A stretch of DNA of 64,000 nucleotides from CAVONV01 sp963697355 (lineage in GTDB: Bacteria; Acidobacteriota; Vicinamibacteria; Marinacidobacterales; DATDRI01): the NCBI GenBank assembly GCA_963697355.1, contig CAVONV010000008.1, positions 62,001 through 126,000 on the forward strand, read 5' to 3'. Positions 44,352-52,484 of the stretch are shown in pieces (position 1 is the stretch's first letter; every line of letters starts with the position of its first letter). The notes beneath the pieces are model-generated. The model was not told the DNA's origin, ran no database searches, and saw only the letters and a list, made by a program, of their open reading frames with translations. A program made the position numbers and the translations under genes.

Positions 44352-45392
44352 ATGGCTTTCGGAGACGGCGGTGGGGACAAAGGACCGTTCAATTTCGATC
44401 CGAGTCGGGTTCCCCAGATGCCGAAAATCAACTTACCGAAGATACCGACGGGCACTTCTCGTCTGCTCTTGCTAGGCGTCGTTGGCCTCGTCCTGCTCTG
44501 GATCAGTTTCTATCAGATACAACCGGACGAGGTGGGTATCGTCCTGCGATTTGGACGGTTCACGCGAGAGGCGCCGTCAGGAGCACACTTTCTGATGCCG
44601 TTTCTCGAAAGGGTCGTCAAGGTGCCGGTGGAACGTCAGCTCAAGCAGGAATTCGGCTTTCGGACCTTGCGGGCGGGCATTCGTACTGAGTATCAAGATG
44701 ACCGGCAGTTCACGGACGAATCATTGATGTTGACCGGTGACCTCAACGTGGCTGTCGTGGAGTGGATCGTCCAATACAAGATCAAAGATCCTTTTGCCTT
44801 CTTGTTCAAAGTCCGTGAGGTCGAGACGACGTTCAGGGATATGTCAGAGGCCGCTATGCGTCAAGTCGTCGGCGATCATAGTGTGGACGAAGTCTTGACC
44901 ATTGGTCGTGAACAGATTGCAGCACAAGCCAAAGACCTGCTCCAAGTGTTGTGTGACAAGTACGAGACGGGAATCGACGTCCAACAATTGGTGCTGCAGG
45001 ACGTCAATCCACCGGATCCGGTTAAACCCTCGTTCAACGAAGTCAACCAGGCCATCCAGGAGAAGGAACGGCTGATGAACGAGGCTTTGGCGGACTACAA
45101 CCAAGCTATTCCAAGGGCAAGGGGCGAGGCCCAGCGAGCGATCCAAGAATCGGAAGGTTATGCCGCGGAGAGGGTCAACAGAGCGCAAGGTGAGGCGGCT
45201 CGTTTCGAAGCGATTTACGCTGAGTATCGTAAGGCACCTAGAGTCACCCGGAACCGCATGTACCTGGAAACCATGAACGAGATTCTGCCTCGAATGGGTC
45301 AAAAAGTCATTCTGGACGAATCCCAAAAGGGTGTCTTGCCGCTACTAAATTTGGGACCGCAGTTGAAGGAGTTGAAGGAGGTGCAGCAATGA
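44352..45392 (+). CDS. hflK: HflK, SPFH-domain FtsH regulator subunit
   Basis: A 346-residue inner-membrane band-7/SPFH protein that with HflC forms the large cage around the FtsH protease. It has a proline-rich cytoplasmic start, one transmembrane helix (LLLLGVVGLVLLWISFYQI), then the SPFH domain (PDEVGIVLRFGRF) and a long coiled coil ending in a hydrophobic region. An AAGGAGG site precedes ATG 44352, and the stop overlaps the hflC start (ATGA). Confidence 0.93.
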   Translation: MAFGDGGGDKGPFNFDPSRVPQMPKINLPKIPTGTSRLLLLGVVGLVLLWISFYQIQPDEVGIVLRFGRFTREAPSGAHFLMPFLERVVKVPVERQLKQEFGFRTLRAGIRTEYQDDRQFTDESLMLTGDLNVAVVEWIVQYKIKDPFAFLFKVREVETTFRDMSEAAMRQVVGDHSVDEVLTIGREQIAAQAKDLLQVLCDKYETGIDVQQLVLQDVNPPDPVKPSFNEVNQAIQEKERLMNEALADYNQAIPRARGEAQRAIQESEGYAAERVNRAQGEAARFEAIYAEYRKAPRVTRNRMYLETMNEILPRMGQKVILDESQKGVLPLLNLGPQLKELKEVQQ

Positions 45393-46324
45393 GCCGCAAC
45401 GGGGTAATTCTCATCGTTGTTGCATTGTTGTTCTTCATCATCATCCCGTCGGCGTTTTTCACGCTCGATGAGACGGAACAAGCTATCATTACTCAGTTCG
45501 GGAAACCTGTCGGCGGTGCGAGAACCGCGCCGGGGCTTCACTTCAAGGTGCCCTTTGTCCAGCAGGTTCATCGCTTCGATAAACGGTGGATGGCCTGGGA
45601 CGGTGATGCGAACCAAATCACCACAAAGGACAAGAAGTTTCTGTGGATCGATACTTATGCGCGTTGGCGTATTTCTGATCCGTTGAAGTACTTCCAATCG
45701 GTTCGAGATGAGAGAGGTGCTCAGAGTCGGCTGGACGACATCATCGACGGCGAGACCCGCAATGCAGTCGCCAACAAGAACTTGATCGAGATCGTACGTT
45801 CTTCGAACCGTCAGTTCGAGATTACGGAAGAACTATTGGAGTTCATGGCCCCGGAGGCACAAACGGAAATCACCGGGGGACGTGACGAATTGATCGGGAC
45901 CATCTTGGCACAGTCGTCCAAGGTCACTCCCAGCTTCGGTATCGAGCTCGTGGATGTTCAGTTCAAGCGGACGAACTACGTGGAGGAGGTCCGATCCAAG
46001 GTGTACGAGCGAATGATCTCCGAGCGTCAGCGGATCGCGGAGAGAAGCCGCTCGGAGGGACAAGGTCGGGCAGCCGAGATCAGAGGGCAGAAAGAAAAAG
46101 AGCTCAAAGCCATCGAGTCCGAAGCTTACAAGACGGCTGAGGAGATACGCGGTGATGCAGACGGTGAGGCTACCGGCATTTACGCACGGGCTTATACCAA
46201 GGACCCTGATTTCTATCAGTTTCTAAAGACGCTCGACACTTACCGTGAAAGCCTCGGCAAAGACGTCACGCTCATCCTGAGTAGTGACTCGGAGTTTTTG
46301 CAGTTTTTGAAGAAGAGTAGGTAA
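45389..46324 (+). CDS. hflC: HflC, SPFH-domain FtsH regulator subunit
   Basis: Partner of HflK, 311 residues. One N-terminal transmembrane helix (ILIVVALLFFIIIPSAFF) is followed by DETEQAIITQFGKPVG, the SPFH core, the helical SEGQGRAAEIRGQKEKEL segment and the C-terminal SEFLQFLKK. It is translationally coupled to hflK and ends at an octamer-repeat junction. Confidence 0.93.
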   Translation: MSRNGVILIVVALLFFIIIPSAFFTLDETEQAIITQFGKPVGGARTAPGLHFKVPFVQQVHRFDKRWMAWDGDANQITTKDKKFLWIDTYARWRISDPLKYFQSVRDERGAQSRLDDIIDGETRNAVANKNLIEIVRSSNRQFEITEELLEFMAPEAQTEITGGRDELIGTILAQSSKVTPSFGIELVDVQFKRTNYVEEVRSKVYERMISERQRIAERSRSEGQGRAAEIRGQKEKELKAIESEAYKTAEEIRGDADGEATGIYARAYTKDPDFYQFLKTLDTYRESLGKDVTLILSSDSEFLQFLKKSR

Positions 46325-46455
46325 GAGGAAAGAATTCAAGAAATCGAGAATTCAAGAATTCAGGAAGTTTGCTGCAAAGTAACACCAAAGGAGACTTTCG
46401 GCAATCCTGCCACCATTCCTGATTGCTTGGTTTCATGAATTCCTGATTTCCTACA
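46325..46455. repeat. opposed octamer arrays between convergent genes
   Basis: Units AATTCAAG, AAATCGAG, AATTCAAG and AATTCAGG lie at about 46330-46368, with an opposed set (TTCATGAATTCCTGATTTCC) at about 46432-46451. The region lies between hflC and the DUF2911 gene. Confidence 0.6.
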
Positions 46456-46510
46456 TTTGCCGCGCCGGGGGGGCGGCAGAACTCCGCCCCCCTCTTGTGC
46501 GGCATACCAA

Positions 46511-47095
46511 CTAGCTGGCGGCTTTGAGCTCGACGGTCCAGCTGCGGTCTCCCCAGGACATCTTCATCACCGCACCGTCTCCCGCGGACTTGAGGTCAAT
46601 GGTGAACAAGTCCGCCGGTGGGTTCATCTGTCCACTCTTCATTGGGACACGGGCGACTTCTTTGTCTGCAATTTCCTTGGCATAGGCAAAATGAGGCCAT
46701 GGTTCCTTTGCCATGTTCTCGGGGGCTTGTTCCCAGACCTTGCCCAGAGGTTGTCCTAGGACACTGTTGAGCACGAGGCTCCACTCGCCTTTTTCCGGTG
46801 CGTGGACGTAGAGGCTGTACTTACCTGCGGGAACGTTCTTACCGCCTACCATGAGGTCCGCTTCCGTCTTTAGAACGGTAACTTGGTTCATCCCGGCCCG
46901 CCACATACGGTCTTCAGGAAGCTTTGCCGTCAATTCATCGACGCTACGACCTTTGAGAGATGGACGTCCATAGTCAACGGTGACCATCTTGCCGTTGATG
47001 CTGGCTTCGGCCAATCCTCGCTCCGCCGGTTCCTGAGCAAAAGAAACGGCAGCGAGGAGGATCACCGCGATTACGGGAAGGTAACGAGTGCGCAT
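46511..47095 (-). CDS. DUF2911 exported protein
   Basis: A 194-residue protein from ATG 47095 (AAGGAG upstream on its strand) with signal peptide YLPVIAVILLAAVSFA. The body matches DUF2911 as I recall it: VDYGRPSLKGR, MWRAGMNQVTVLKTEADLMV, PAGKYSLYVHAPEKGEWSLVLN and MSWGDRSWTVELKA at the end. The function is unknown; the fold is probably a beta sandwich. The family is common in Bacteroidota and Acidobacteriota. Confidence 0.85.
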   Translation of the reverse strand: MRTRYLPVIAVILLAAVSFAQEPAERGLAEASINGKMVTVDYGRPSLKGRSVDELTAKLPEDRMWRAGMNQVTVLKTEADLMVGGKNVPAGKYSLYVHAPEKGEWSLVLNSVLGQPLGKVWEQAPENMAKEPWPHFAYAKEIADKEVARVPMKSGQMNPPADLFTIDLKSAGDGAVMKMSWGDRSWTVELKAAS

Positions 47096-47273
47096 AGTGA
47101 AACTCCTTTTTCTTTGAATGATCTCTGGATTGAGAGTTGAAGGGTGCTCCCTTCTAGGCCATATATGACCAGCTTTAGCGCGAATTTTCTCAAAACGCAA
47201 ATCGGCCGGCAATTGTGATATTCAAATTTATGAATCGTCGGAAAGACGATAATACAGCTCGATGTGGATATGA

Positions 47274-47367
47274 AGGAGGAAGTAGAAAAGGAGGAAGTAG
47301 AAAGGAGGAAGTAGAAAGGAGAAAGTATGACACCGCCTTCTTACTTCCTACTTTCTCCTTTATTCGC
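47274..47367. repeat. GGAGGAAGTAGAAA tandem repeat with inverted partner
   Basis: About three and a half copies of a 14-15 bp unit (GGAGGAAGTAGAAA) run from 47274 to 47330. The inverted form TTACTTCCTACTTTCTCC follows at 47340-47358, allowing a long hairpin. The CTACTTTCTCCTTTATTCG part is shared exactly with 24568-24586. Confidence 0.65.
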
Positions 47368-47409
47368 TCTGCTTCAAATACTCTTGAGGACTTGGCGTCT
47401 CTGCTTTTG

Positions 47410-48375
47410 CTATTCTGGTAAGTACTTTTTCGGAAATTTGCTGACAATCGTGTAGTTGGGATCAACGACGTTGGCAACTTGAGCCTCACCGACTTGTGAC
47501 AACACCTGCAGAGCTTCCCATCGTTCGAACCCATACTCTTCCTCGAGCCACTCGACCATTTCCACATGCGCGATGCGAAAGGCATCGATGAGGGGTCGAA
47601 CCGAGCCTGCAACCATGATGTAGTCGTCGTTTTCGATCCGAGGCCATTCGATCTTCTTGCCCTTGAGCAAATCGATCTCCAACGTCACGTCGGCCGAGGT
47701 CTCGATCCCGGAACCGGTGATCTCGCCATGTCCCTGTAGGGCATGAACGTCGCCAAAGTAGAAATAGGCGCCCTCGTGAAAGATCGGAAGATAAACCGTC
47801 GCGCCCTCGCAGGTCTCCGGCGTATCCATGTTGCCGCCAAAGTCGTACGGAACGCCTCCCGCGATGGCTTGATCGCCGGAAGGCGCGGTTGCCAAGCGTC
47901 CCAGCATCGGTTTCAAGGCGACCTCGATCTGCTTCATCTTGCTTTCGGGAAGGTCGAGAGTCGCCGTCATGCGGTCCTTGTCGATCTGCCATATGAACAT
48001 CTTGGAAGGCACGGTCTCATGTAACGACGGAGTGTACTTTGTCGAGGTGAGTGAGGCATAAGAAGTCGATGTTCCCGATCGACCGGTCTCGATGTTGGGA
48101 CGGATCTTGTGGATTCTAATCACCAAGGTGTCGTCCGGCGTGGCCCCTTCGATGTAGATGGGCCCAACTTCTCCCGGCCAGGGACCGTCCTTTTCCGTGA
48201 AGAAATCCGAGTACAACGTGTTGGACTCGAGCACATCTCCGGGCTTGATGCGCAAGACCGGCTCGCGGACCGTGTAGGTTTGACTCCCCTTGGTCGCTTT
48301 GAACTGAACGGTCTCGGCTACGGCAACGATCGCGACAAAAAAACTGAAAACGATAGCAATTGTGATTCGTGACAT
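47410..48375 (-). CDS. acetamidase/formamidase family protein, exported
   Basis: A 321-residue FmdA/AmdA-family amidohydrolase. Members release ammonia from formamide or acetamide, though many homologues are untested. It has a signal peptide (ITIAIVFSFFVAIVAVA), then VLRIKPGDVLESNTLYSDFF, EGATPDDTLVIRI, the glycine-rich VPYDFGGNMDTPETCEG with predicted metal or active-site residues, and FYFGDVHALQGHGEI, a strongly conserved family block. The exported location is unusual compared with cytoplasmic FmdA. It is 20 bp from the serine hydrolase gene on the same strand. Confidence 0.87.
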   Translation of the reverse strand: MSRITIAIVFSFFVAIVAVAETVQFKATKGSQTYTVREPVLRIKPGDVLESNTLYSDFFTEKDGPWPGEVGPIYIEGATPDDTLVIRIHKIRPNIETGRSGTSTSYASLTSTKYTPSLHETVPSKMFIWQIDKDRMTATLDLPESKMKQIEVALKPMLGRLATAPSGDQAIAGGVPYDFGGNMDTPETCEGATVYLPIFHEGAYFYFGDVHALQGHGEITGSGIETSADVTLEIDLLKGKKIEWPRIENDDYIMVAGSVRPLIDAFRIAHVEMVEWLEEEYGFERWEALQVLSQVGEAQVANVVDPNYTIVSKFPKKYLPE

Positions 48376-48395
48376 ATTCTCGCTCCTCTAAACAG

Positions 48396-49478
48396 CTATT
48401 CCATCTTGGCGTTCAGGATCATTTTCACCAATGGTCCAAACTCATCGCTCTCGACTCGATTACCCCGGATATCGGTATTGACGCGGTGGACGATGACCAT
48501 GTCGTAGGACGGAATGACGAGGATGTAGTGTCCTCCCGCACCGCGCGCCGAATAGGTGCCGTCGTCGAGCTCGACGTTTGGAATATGCCTTCCGCCCACC
48601 GCAACCCACCACATGTATCCATAGCCTCCGGAATCACCGGCATCGGAGTAGGAAGTCACGCTGTCCTCGACCCACTGTTTCGGAATGATTTGTCTCCCTT
48701 CCCAACGCCCTTGACGCAAGAACAGTAGCCCAAAACGAGCCATGTCGCGGGCTGTCATCCGAAAAGGATAGGCGGGGTGGACGGAGTCTTCTCCGGTTAC
48801 ATATTGTCCGTCGGATACTTGGAAGTCCTGCATTCCGATGGGGTCGGCAATCTGTCGCTCGAACGCGTGAAATATGTCCGATTTGGTGAGATTTCGGAAG
48901 ATCGTTCCGGCAGTGTTGAAGTCCCAGTTGTTGTAGTACCAAAACGTCCCGGGTTCGTGACTATACCGAGGGGGGCGGCGGGCCGCCATCCCAGCCGTTT
49001 CGTAGAGCGCGGGGTGATAGACCCCGGAGCGGGCCTTTATCACTTCATGCACAGTCGCTTGTTGTTCCGTGTCGGTCAGTGACGGTTCGTTGTCGTCGAT
49101 GCCAAGATCTTCCATGGTTTTCGTCAGATCAATCGTGCCGGCATTGACCTGGATTCCGTACATAGCGCTCAAGAAGCTTTTACGGATGGAGTGGATGTTG
49201 AACTTTCTCGAAGTTTCCCCCCACTCAGTGAGAACAACACCGTTGACGACGACCATCACGGCCGCTGTATTGAGCGTTTCGCTGTACGTCTTTGCTTCTT
49301 CCAACTTGATGGTCGAAAATCCAAGTTCTTCAGGTGCGGTAGCTTTCTCCCAATATGTGCCGGGATAACGTTGGCTGTGTGACTCGTGTGCGGTTGAGGA
49401 TGTGAGAATCGAGAGAAAAACGGCCGCGATCAAAAAAAACGTCGACTTCGCTCTAGAGATGCCACGAGAACGCTTCAC
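48396..49478 (-). CDS. beta-lactamase-family (class C-like) serine hydrolase, exported
   Basis: Start at GTG 49478, chosen because GAGGAGG lies just upstream and a signal peptide follows (TFFLIAAVFLSILTSSTA). The 360-residue protein has the class C/PBP-like triad: SIRK (SxxK) in HSIRKSFLSAMYG, a YNN-type second motif (WYYNNWDFN), and a GGH motif (ARGAGGHYI) replacing KTG. Such exported hydrolases act as peptidases or esterases on small substrates. It probably shares a transcript with the FmdA-like gene after it. Confidence 0.87.
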   Translation of the reverse strand: MKRSRGISRAKSTFFLIAAVFLSILTSSTAHESHSQRYPGTYWEKATAPEELGFSTIKLEEAKTYSETLNTAAVMVVVNGVVLTEWGETSRKFNIHSIRKSFLSAMYGIQVNAGTIDLTKTMEDLGIDDNEPSLTDTEQQATVHEVIKARSGVYHPALYETAGMAARRPPRYSHEPGTFWYYNNWDFNTAGTIFRNLTKSDIFHAFERQIADPIGMQDFQVSDGQYVTGEDSVHPAYPFRMTARDMARFGLLFLRQGRWEGRQIIPKQWVEDSVTSYSDAGDSGGYGYMWWVAVGGRHIPNVELDDGTYSARGAGGHYILVIPSYDMVIVHRVNTDIRGNRVESDEFGPLVKMILNAKME

Positions 49479-49585
49479 GATGAACCTCCTCAATCCGAAC
49501 GGTGCAGGCGCCAATGAACGACTCAATCGCGTGTACGGGTGCTATTTATCACATTAATAAGGAATCGGGAACTCAATGAAGCCGG

Positions 49586-50773
49586 TTAGTTATCTGCAGT
49601 TTGCGAACGCTTGGGCCCCATTAGAAGCTTGAAGACCGTTGGAAAGACCACGCCGGATACGATGGCGAGCAAGATGATGGCCGAGCTCATCCGATCGTCC
49701 AAGACACCGAGCTCGTGACCCATCTCTTCGGCGGCCACGAGAAGGGTGAGTGGGGCGGCGAGGAGAAATCCACTGGCCATGACTTGACGCATTGTGAAGC
49801 CCACAAATTTGAGAAGAAACGCCGGCACCAACTTGGTAATGAGAGACGCAACAACTAAGACAGCCAGCAAATACAGCGTTGTATTCAGGTCTCCCAACGC
49901 ACCAGCATCAAAGGACACGCCAACGTTGATGAAGAACAGGGGAATGAAGAAGCCTTGACCGACGGCTGAAAATTTGCTTTCGAGAAAGCCTTTGTCGCGG
50001 AAGATAAATGAGAAAAGAGCACCGGCCAGGAAAGCACCCAGAATAGCTTCGAGTCCCACCCATCCGGCCACTGCGGCAAGACTCAACATCATCATGAATC
50101 CAGCACGGACACCAATTTCGGAAGGGTCATCCATATCGACCCAACGTTGGAAACGCTGTGGGTGCCACCAGACGGCCAGTCGCAGGACGGCCAAAACAGC
50201 ATAGGCGACAAAGAAAAGGAAGAGAGCCTTTCCGATCTCCTCCAAAAGGTGATAACTCACGCCGTAGAGGTGGATCAAGTTGTAAGCCGTCAAAGCGATG
50301 AGGGTCAAGAACTCTCCAATCGATCCGACGAGGAGTAGTATTTGACCGTACCGTTCTTGAGACGCTCCGACTTCTACGAGCGCGACGAGCGCAATGCCGA
50401 CGGACATGGCACCGAGAACCAGCGCCATGAAGAAGGGGAGCCCCAATTGCCATGCGAGAACGGCTCCTATACCCAACGTCGAAACCGCGACCAAGCTAGC
50501 GATGGAAATATTCCAGAAGCCTTCCTTCTCGATCCGATTGAAATCGATTTCCATACCCACGAGAAACATGAGAAAGAGGAAACCGAGATCGGCCAAGGTA
50601 TCTGTGAAGGCGGTTGGATGGACCCAAGCCAAACCGGCGGTCCCGACGGCGACACCGAAGAGAATCTCCCCGACAGCTGCGGTGAAATGAAACCGGCCGG
50701 CCACGAGGGGCATGAGGAACGCGCCCGAGAAAAAAATCACGAAGGATAAAGCTTCAGACGGCTCCATGGACAC
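49586..50773 (-). CDS. cation:proton antiporter, CPA2/KefB type
   Basis: A 395-residue membrane protein with about 12 helices that exchanges Na+ or K+ for protons. Markers are the family start AGRFHFTAAVGEILFGVAVG, FLFLMFLVGMEIDF with its acidic pair in helix 5, AILGAFLAGALFSF, and FFIPLFFINVGVSFD. It lacks its own RCK domain; that is supplied by the gene just upstream, whose end overlaps this start by 20 bp. Confidence 0.88.
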   Translation of the reverse strand: MSMEPSEALSFVIFFSGAFLMPLVAGRFHFTAAVGEILFGVAVGTAGLAWVHPTAFTDTLADLGFLFLMFLVGMEIDFNRIEKEGFWNISIASLVAVSTLGIGAVLAWQLGLPFFMALVLGAMSVGIALVALVEVGASQERYGQILLLVGSIGEFLTLIALTAYNLIHLYGVSYHLLEEIGKALFLFFVAYAVLAVLRLAVWWHPQRFQRWVDMDDPSEIGVRAGFMMMLSLAAVAGWVGLEAILGAFLAGALFSFIFRDKGFLESKFSAVGQGFFIPLFFINVGVSFDAGALGDLNTTLYLLAVLVVASLITKLVPAFLLKFVGFTMRQVMASGFLLAAPLTLLVAAEEMGHELGVLDDRMSSAIILLAIVSGVVFPTVFKLLMGPKRSQTADN

Positions 50774-52268
50774 GCTCGCGATAAGTGAGAGCCAGTACGG
50801 ATGAAGAGCATCTCTGGATGATTTGAAGACTCGTGTCCGGATTCAGAAGGGAAGGGCGACGTCCGGCGCGATGAGAGATGACCAAGAGATCGCCTTCACC
50901 GGCCAACTTGGCCATTTCAATCGCAGGATTACCTTCTTTGTGTATTTGCTCGATCTTGACGTGGTACAGAGAAGAGACGTGCATCACGGTGTTCAGAGCC
51001 TTTTTTTGCTCTTTCGCAGCATCCTCTCCAACGATGAACGTCGGTGAAACGACGACCACCGCGGCAATCTGTAAGTCGAGCTGACGGGAAAGATCGAGAG
51101 CCAATTCCGCAGCGAGGAGACAACCTTCCGACTCAGTAACGGGAAGCCATATACGACGGTAGGGATGAGTTCCAGCGGAGAGCAACACCGGGCAAGGCAT
51201 GATATCCATGATCTTGGCGAAAGGGGGTCTGGTCATCCCGAGCCGGTTCCATAGGTTCAAGGAGGGCTTTTCGAGAACCAGGAGTCCGCAGTCGAGGCTT
51301 GCCATCTCGCGGTTGAGGACATCTGCCAACAACTCGTCCTCGTCGAGGGATGTGAATTCCAAATCGGCCCGGTCCAAATTCAACTCAGGTCGAGGTGATT
51401 CGACGGGGGACATGACTCTGAGCGCCCTGGATCGGGTGCCGTTACACAAATATTCAACTTCGCTCCAGTAACTGTCAGTGGGGTGATGTCCCGGAAGAGC
51501 AAGCGTGCGAATGCCGTATTGAAGTGGGAATCTGGCGACGCCAGCGCGAAGGTAGTCTGCGACGTAGGGGAGGACTTGGGGGTCACCCGTCAAGAGGAGA
51601 CGGTCTCCCTCACGTATGACAGCGTGTCCATGGGGCACGACGAACTGCCCCTTTCGGTAGATAGCAGCAACCAGCCATCGGATGGCGCGGAGGTCTCTGA
51701 CGCGCGCATCCACGGCGGGTGAGCTCGGAAGTACGGGGATTTCGACGATTTCGCCTCTACCCAGCCCCACGTTGATGGCGACTTGCATGCCCTGCTCGAT
51801 CCGGTTGGCGATGAGACCGGCGATGGCCGCTGGTCTCGTGACCGCCTCGGACCCGACTTCCTTGAGTTTCTCGGTTCCTGCGGGCTGACGGACGGTTCCA
51901 ATCGTGCTGGGGGGGGCTTCCAGTGTGTTGGCCAGCCGGCAGGCCTCGATGTTGACTTCGTCATAGTCGGTTACGGCGGCGAGCCAATCGGCTTCTTCGA
52001 GACCCGCCTCACGGAGGTTGACGAGGCTGGTCCCGTCCTTAGCAAGGAGAAGCATCGGCCTATCGGGTAGTTCTTCGCGCAGACGCTCCAACTTGACGGA
52101 ATCGACGTCGAGGACAGAGATCTCCCAAGCATCCGACAGACCCCTGACGAGTGCCCGGCCGGTTTGGCCTCCACCAACGATGAGGATTCTTCGTCTTTTG
52201 AGACTCGGTTTCTCCTCACCGATATCTGTAGATCCGCTGTCAGAGACAGTCTTTTCCTCTTTGCTCAT
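50754..52268 (-). CDS. RCK (TrkA-N/TrkA-C) plus universal-stress-protein regulatory subunit
   Basis: A 504-residue cytoplasmic protein. Residues about 26-145 form a Rossmann RCK domain (RRILIVGGGQTGRALVRGL, LDVDSVKLERL). Residues about 165-240 form a TrkA-C ligand domain (GRGEIVEIPV, EGDRLLLTGDPQ). Residues about 340-500 form a UspA-like nucleotide fold ending SSVLALTYRE. It should gate the adjoining antiporter in response to nucleotide or NAD(H) state. Fusion with a USP domain links ion efflux to stress or ATP sensing. The gene is translated just before the antiporter and overlaps it. Confidence 0.85.
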   Translation of the reverse strand: MSKEEKTVSDSGSTDIGEEKPSLKRRRILIVGGGQTGRALVRGLSDAWEISVLDVDSVKLERLREELPDRPMLLLAKDGTSLVNLREAGLEEADWLAAVTDYDEVNIEACRLANTLEAPPSTIGTVRQPAGTEKLKEVGSEAVTRPAAIAGLIANRIEQGMQVAINVGLGRGEIVEIPVLPSSPAVDARVRDLRAIRWLVAAIYRKGQFVVPHGHAVIREGDRLLLTGDPQVLPYVADYLRAGVARFPLQYGIRTLALPGHHPTDSYWSEVEYLCNGTRSRALRVMSPVESPRPELNLDRADLEFTSLDEDELLADVLNREMASLDCGLLVLEKPSLNLWNRLGMTRPPFAKIMDIMPCPVLLSAGTHPYRRIWLPVTESEGCLLAAELALDLSRQLDLQIAAVVVVSPTFIVGEDAAKEQKKALNTVMHVSSLYHVKIEQIHKEGNPAIEMAKLAGEGDLLVISHRAGRRPSLLNPDTSLQIIQRCSSSVLALTYRERVHGAV

Positions 52269-52484
52269 GCTCGATATTCTATGTGCTTTTCAACTTTTCC
52301 TGATAGTCCTTGTCTCGTCCATTCACACAAAGGCCCATTCGACGGCCTTGTGCGCATGAGCAGCTTATGATAACCGCAGAAAGGGGCATAGTCACAATGG
52401 AGTAATACAGGCTTTTTTTCGTGTATCCTAGCGGGCGTCTTTCGGGGGCGTCTGTCTCATACTGATGGGGGAACCGGCCGGACC

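Noticed and set aside
47274..47330. Possible CRISPR-like tandem repeat
   Set aside because: Units are 14-15 bp and directly adjacent, with no unique spacers and no cas genes; it is a simple tandem repeat. No CRISPR array was seen anywhere.
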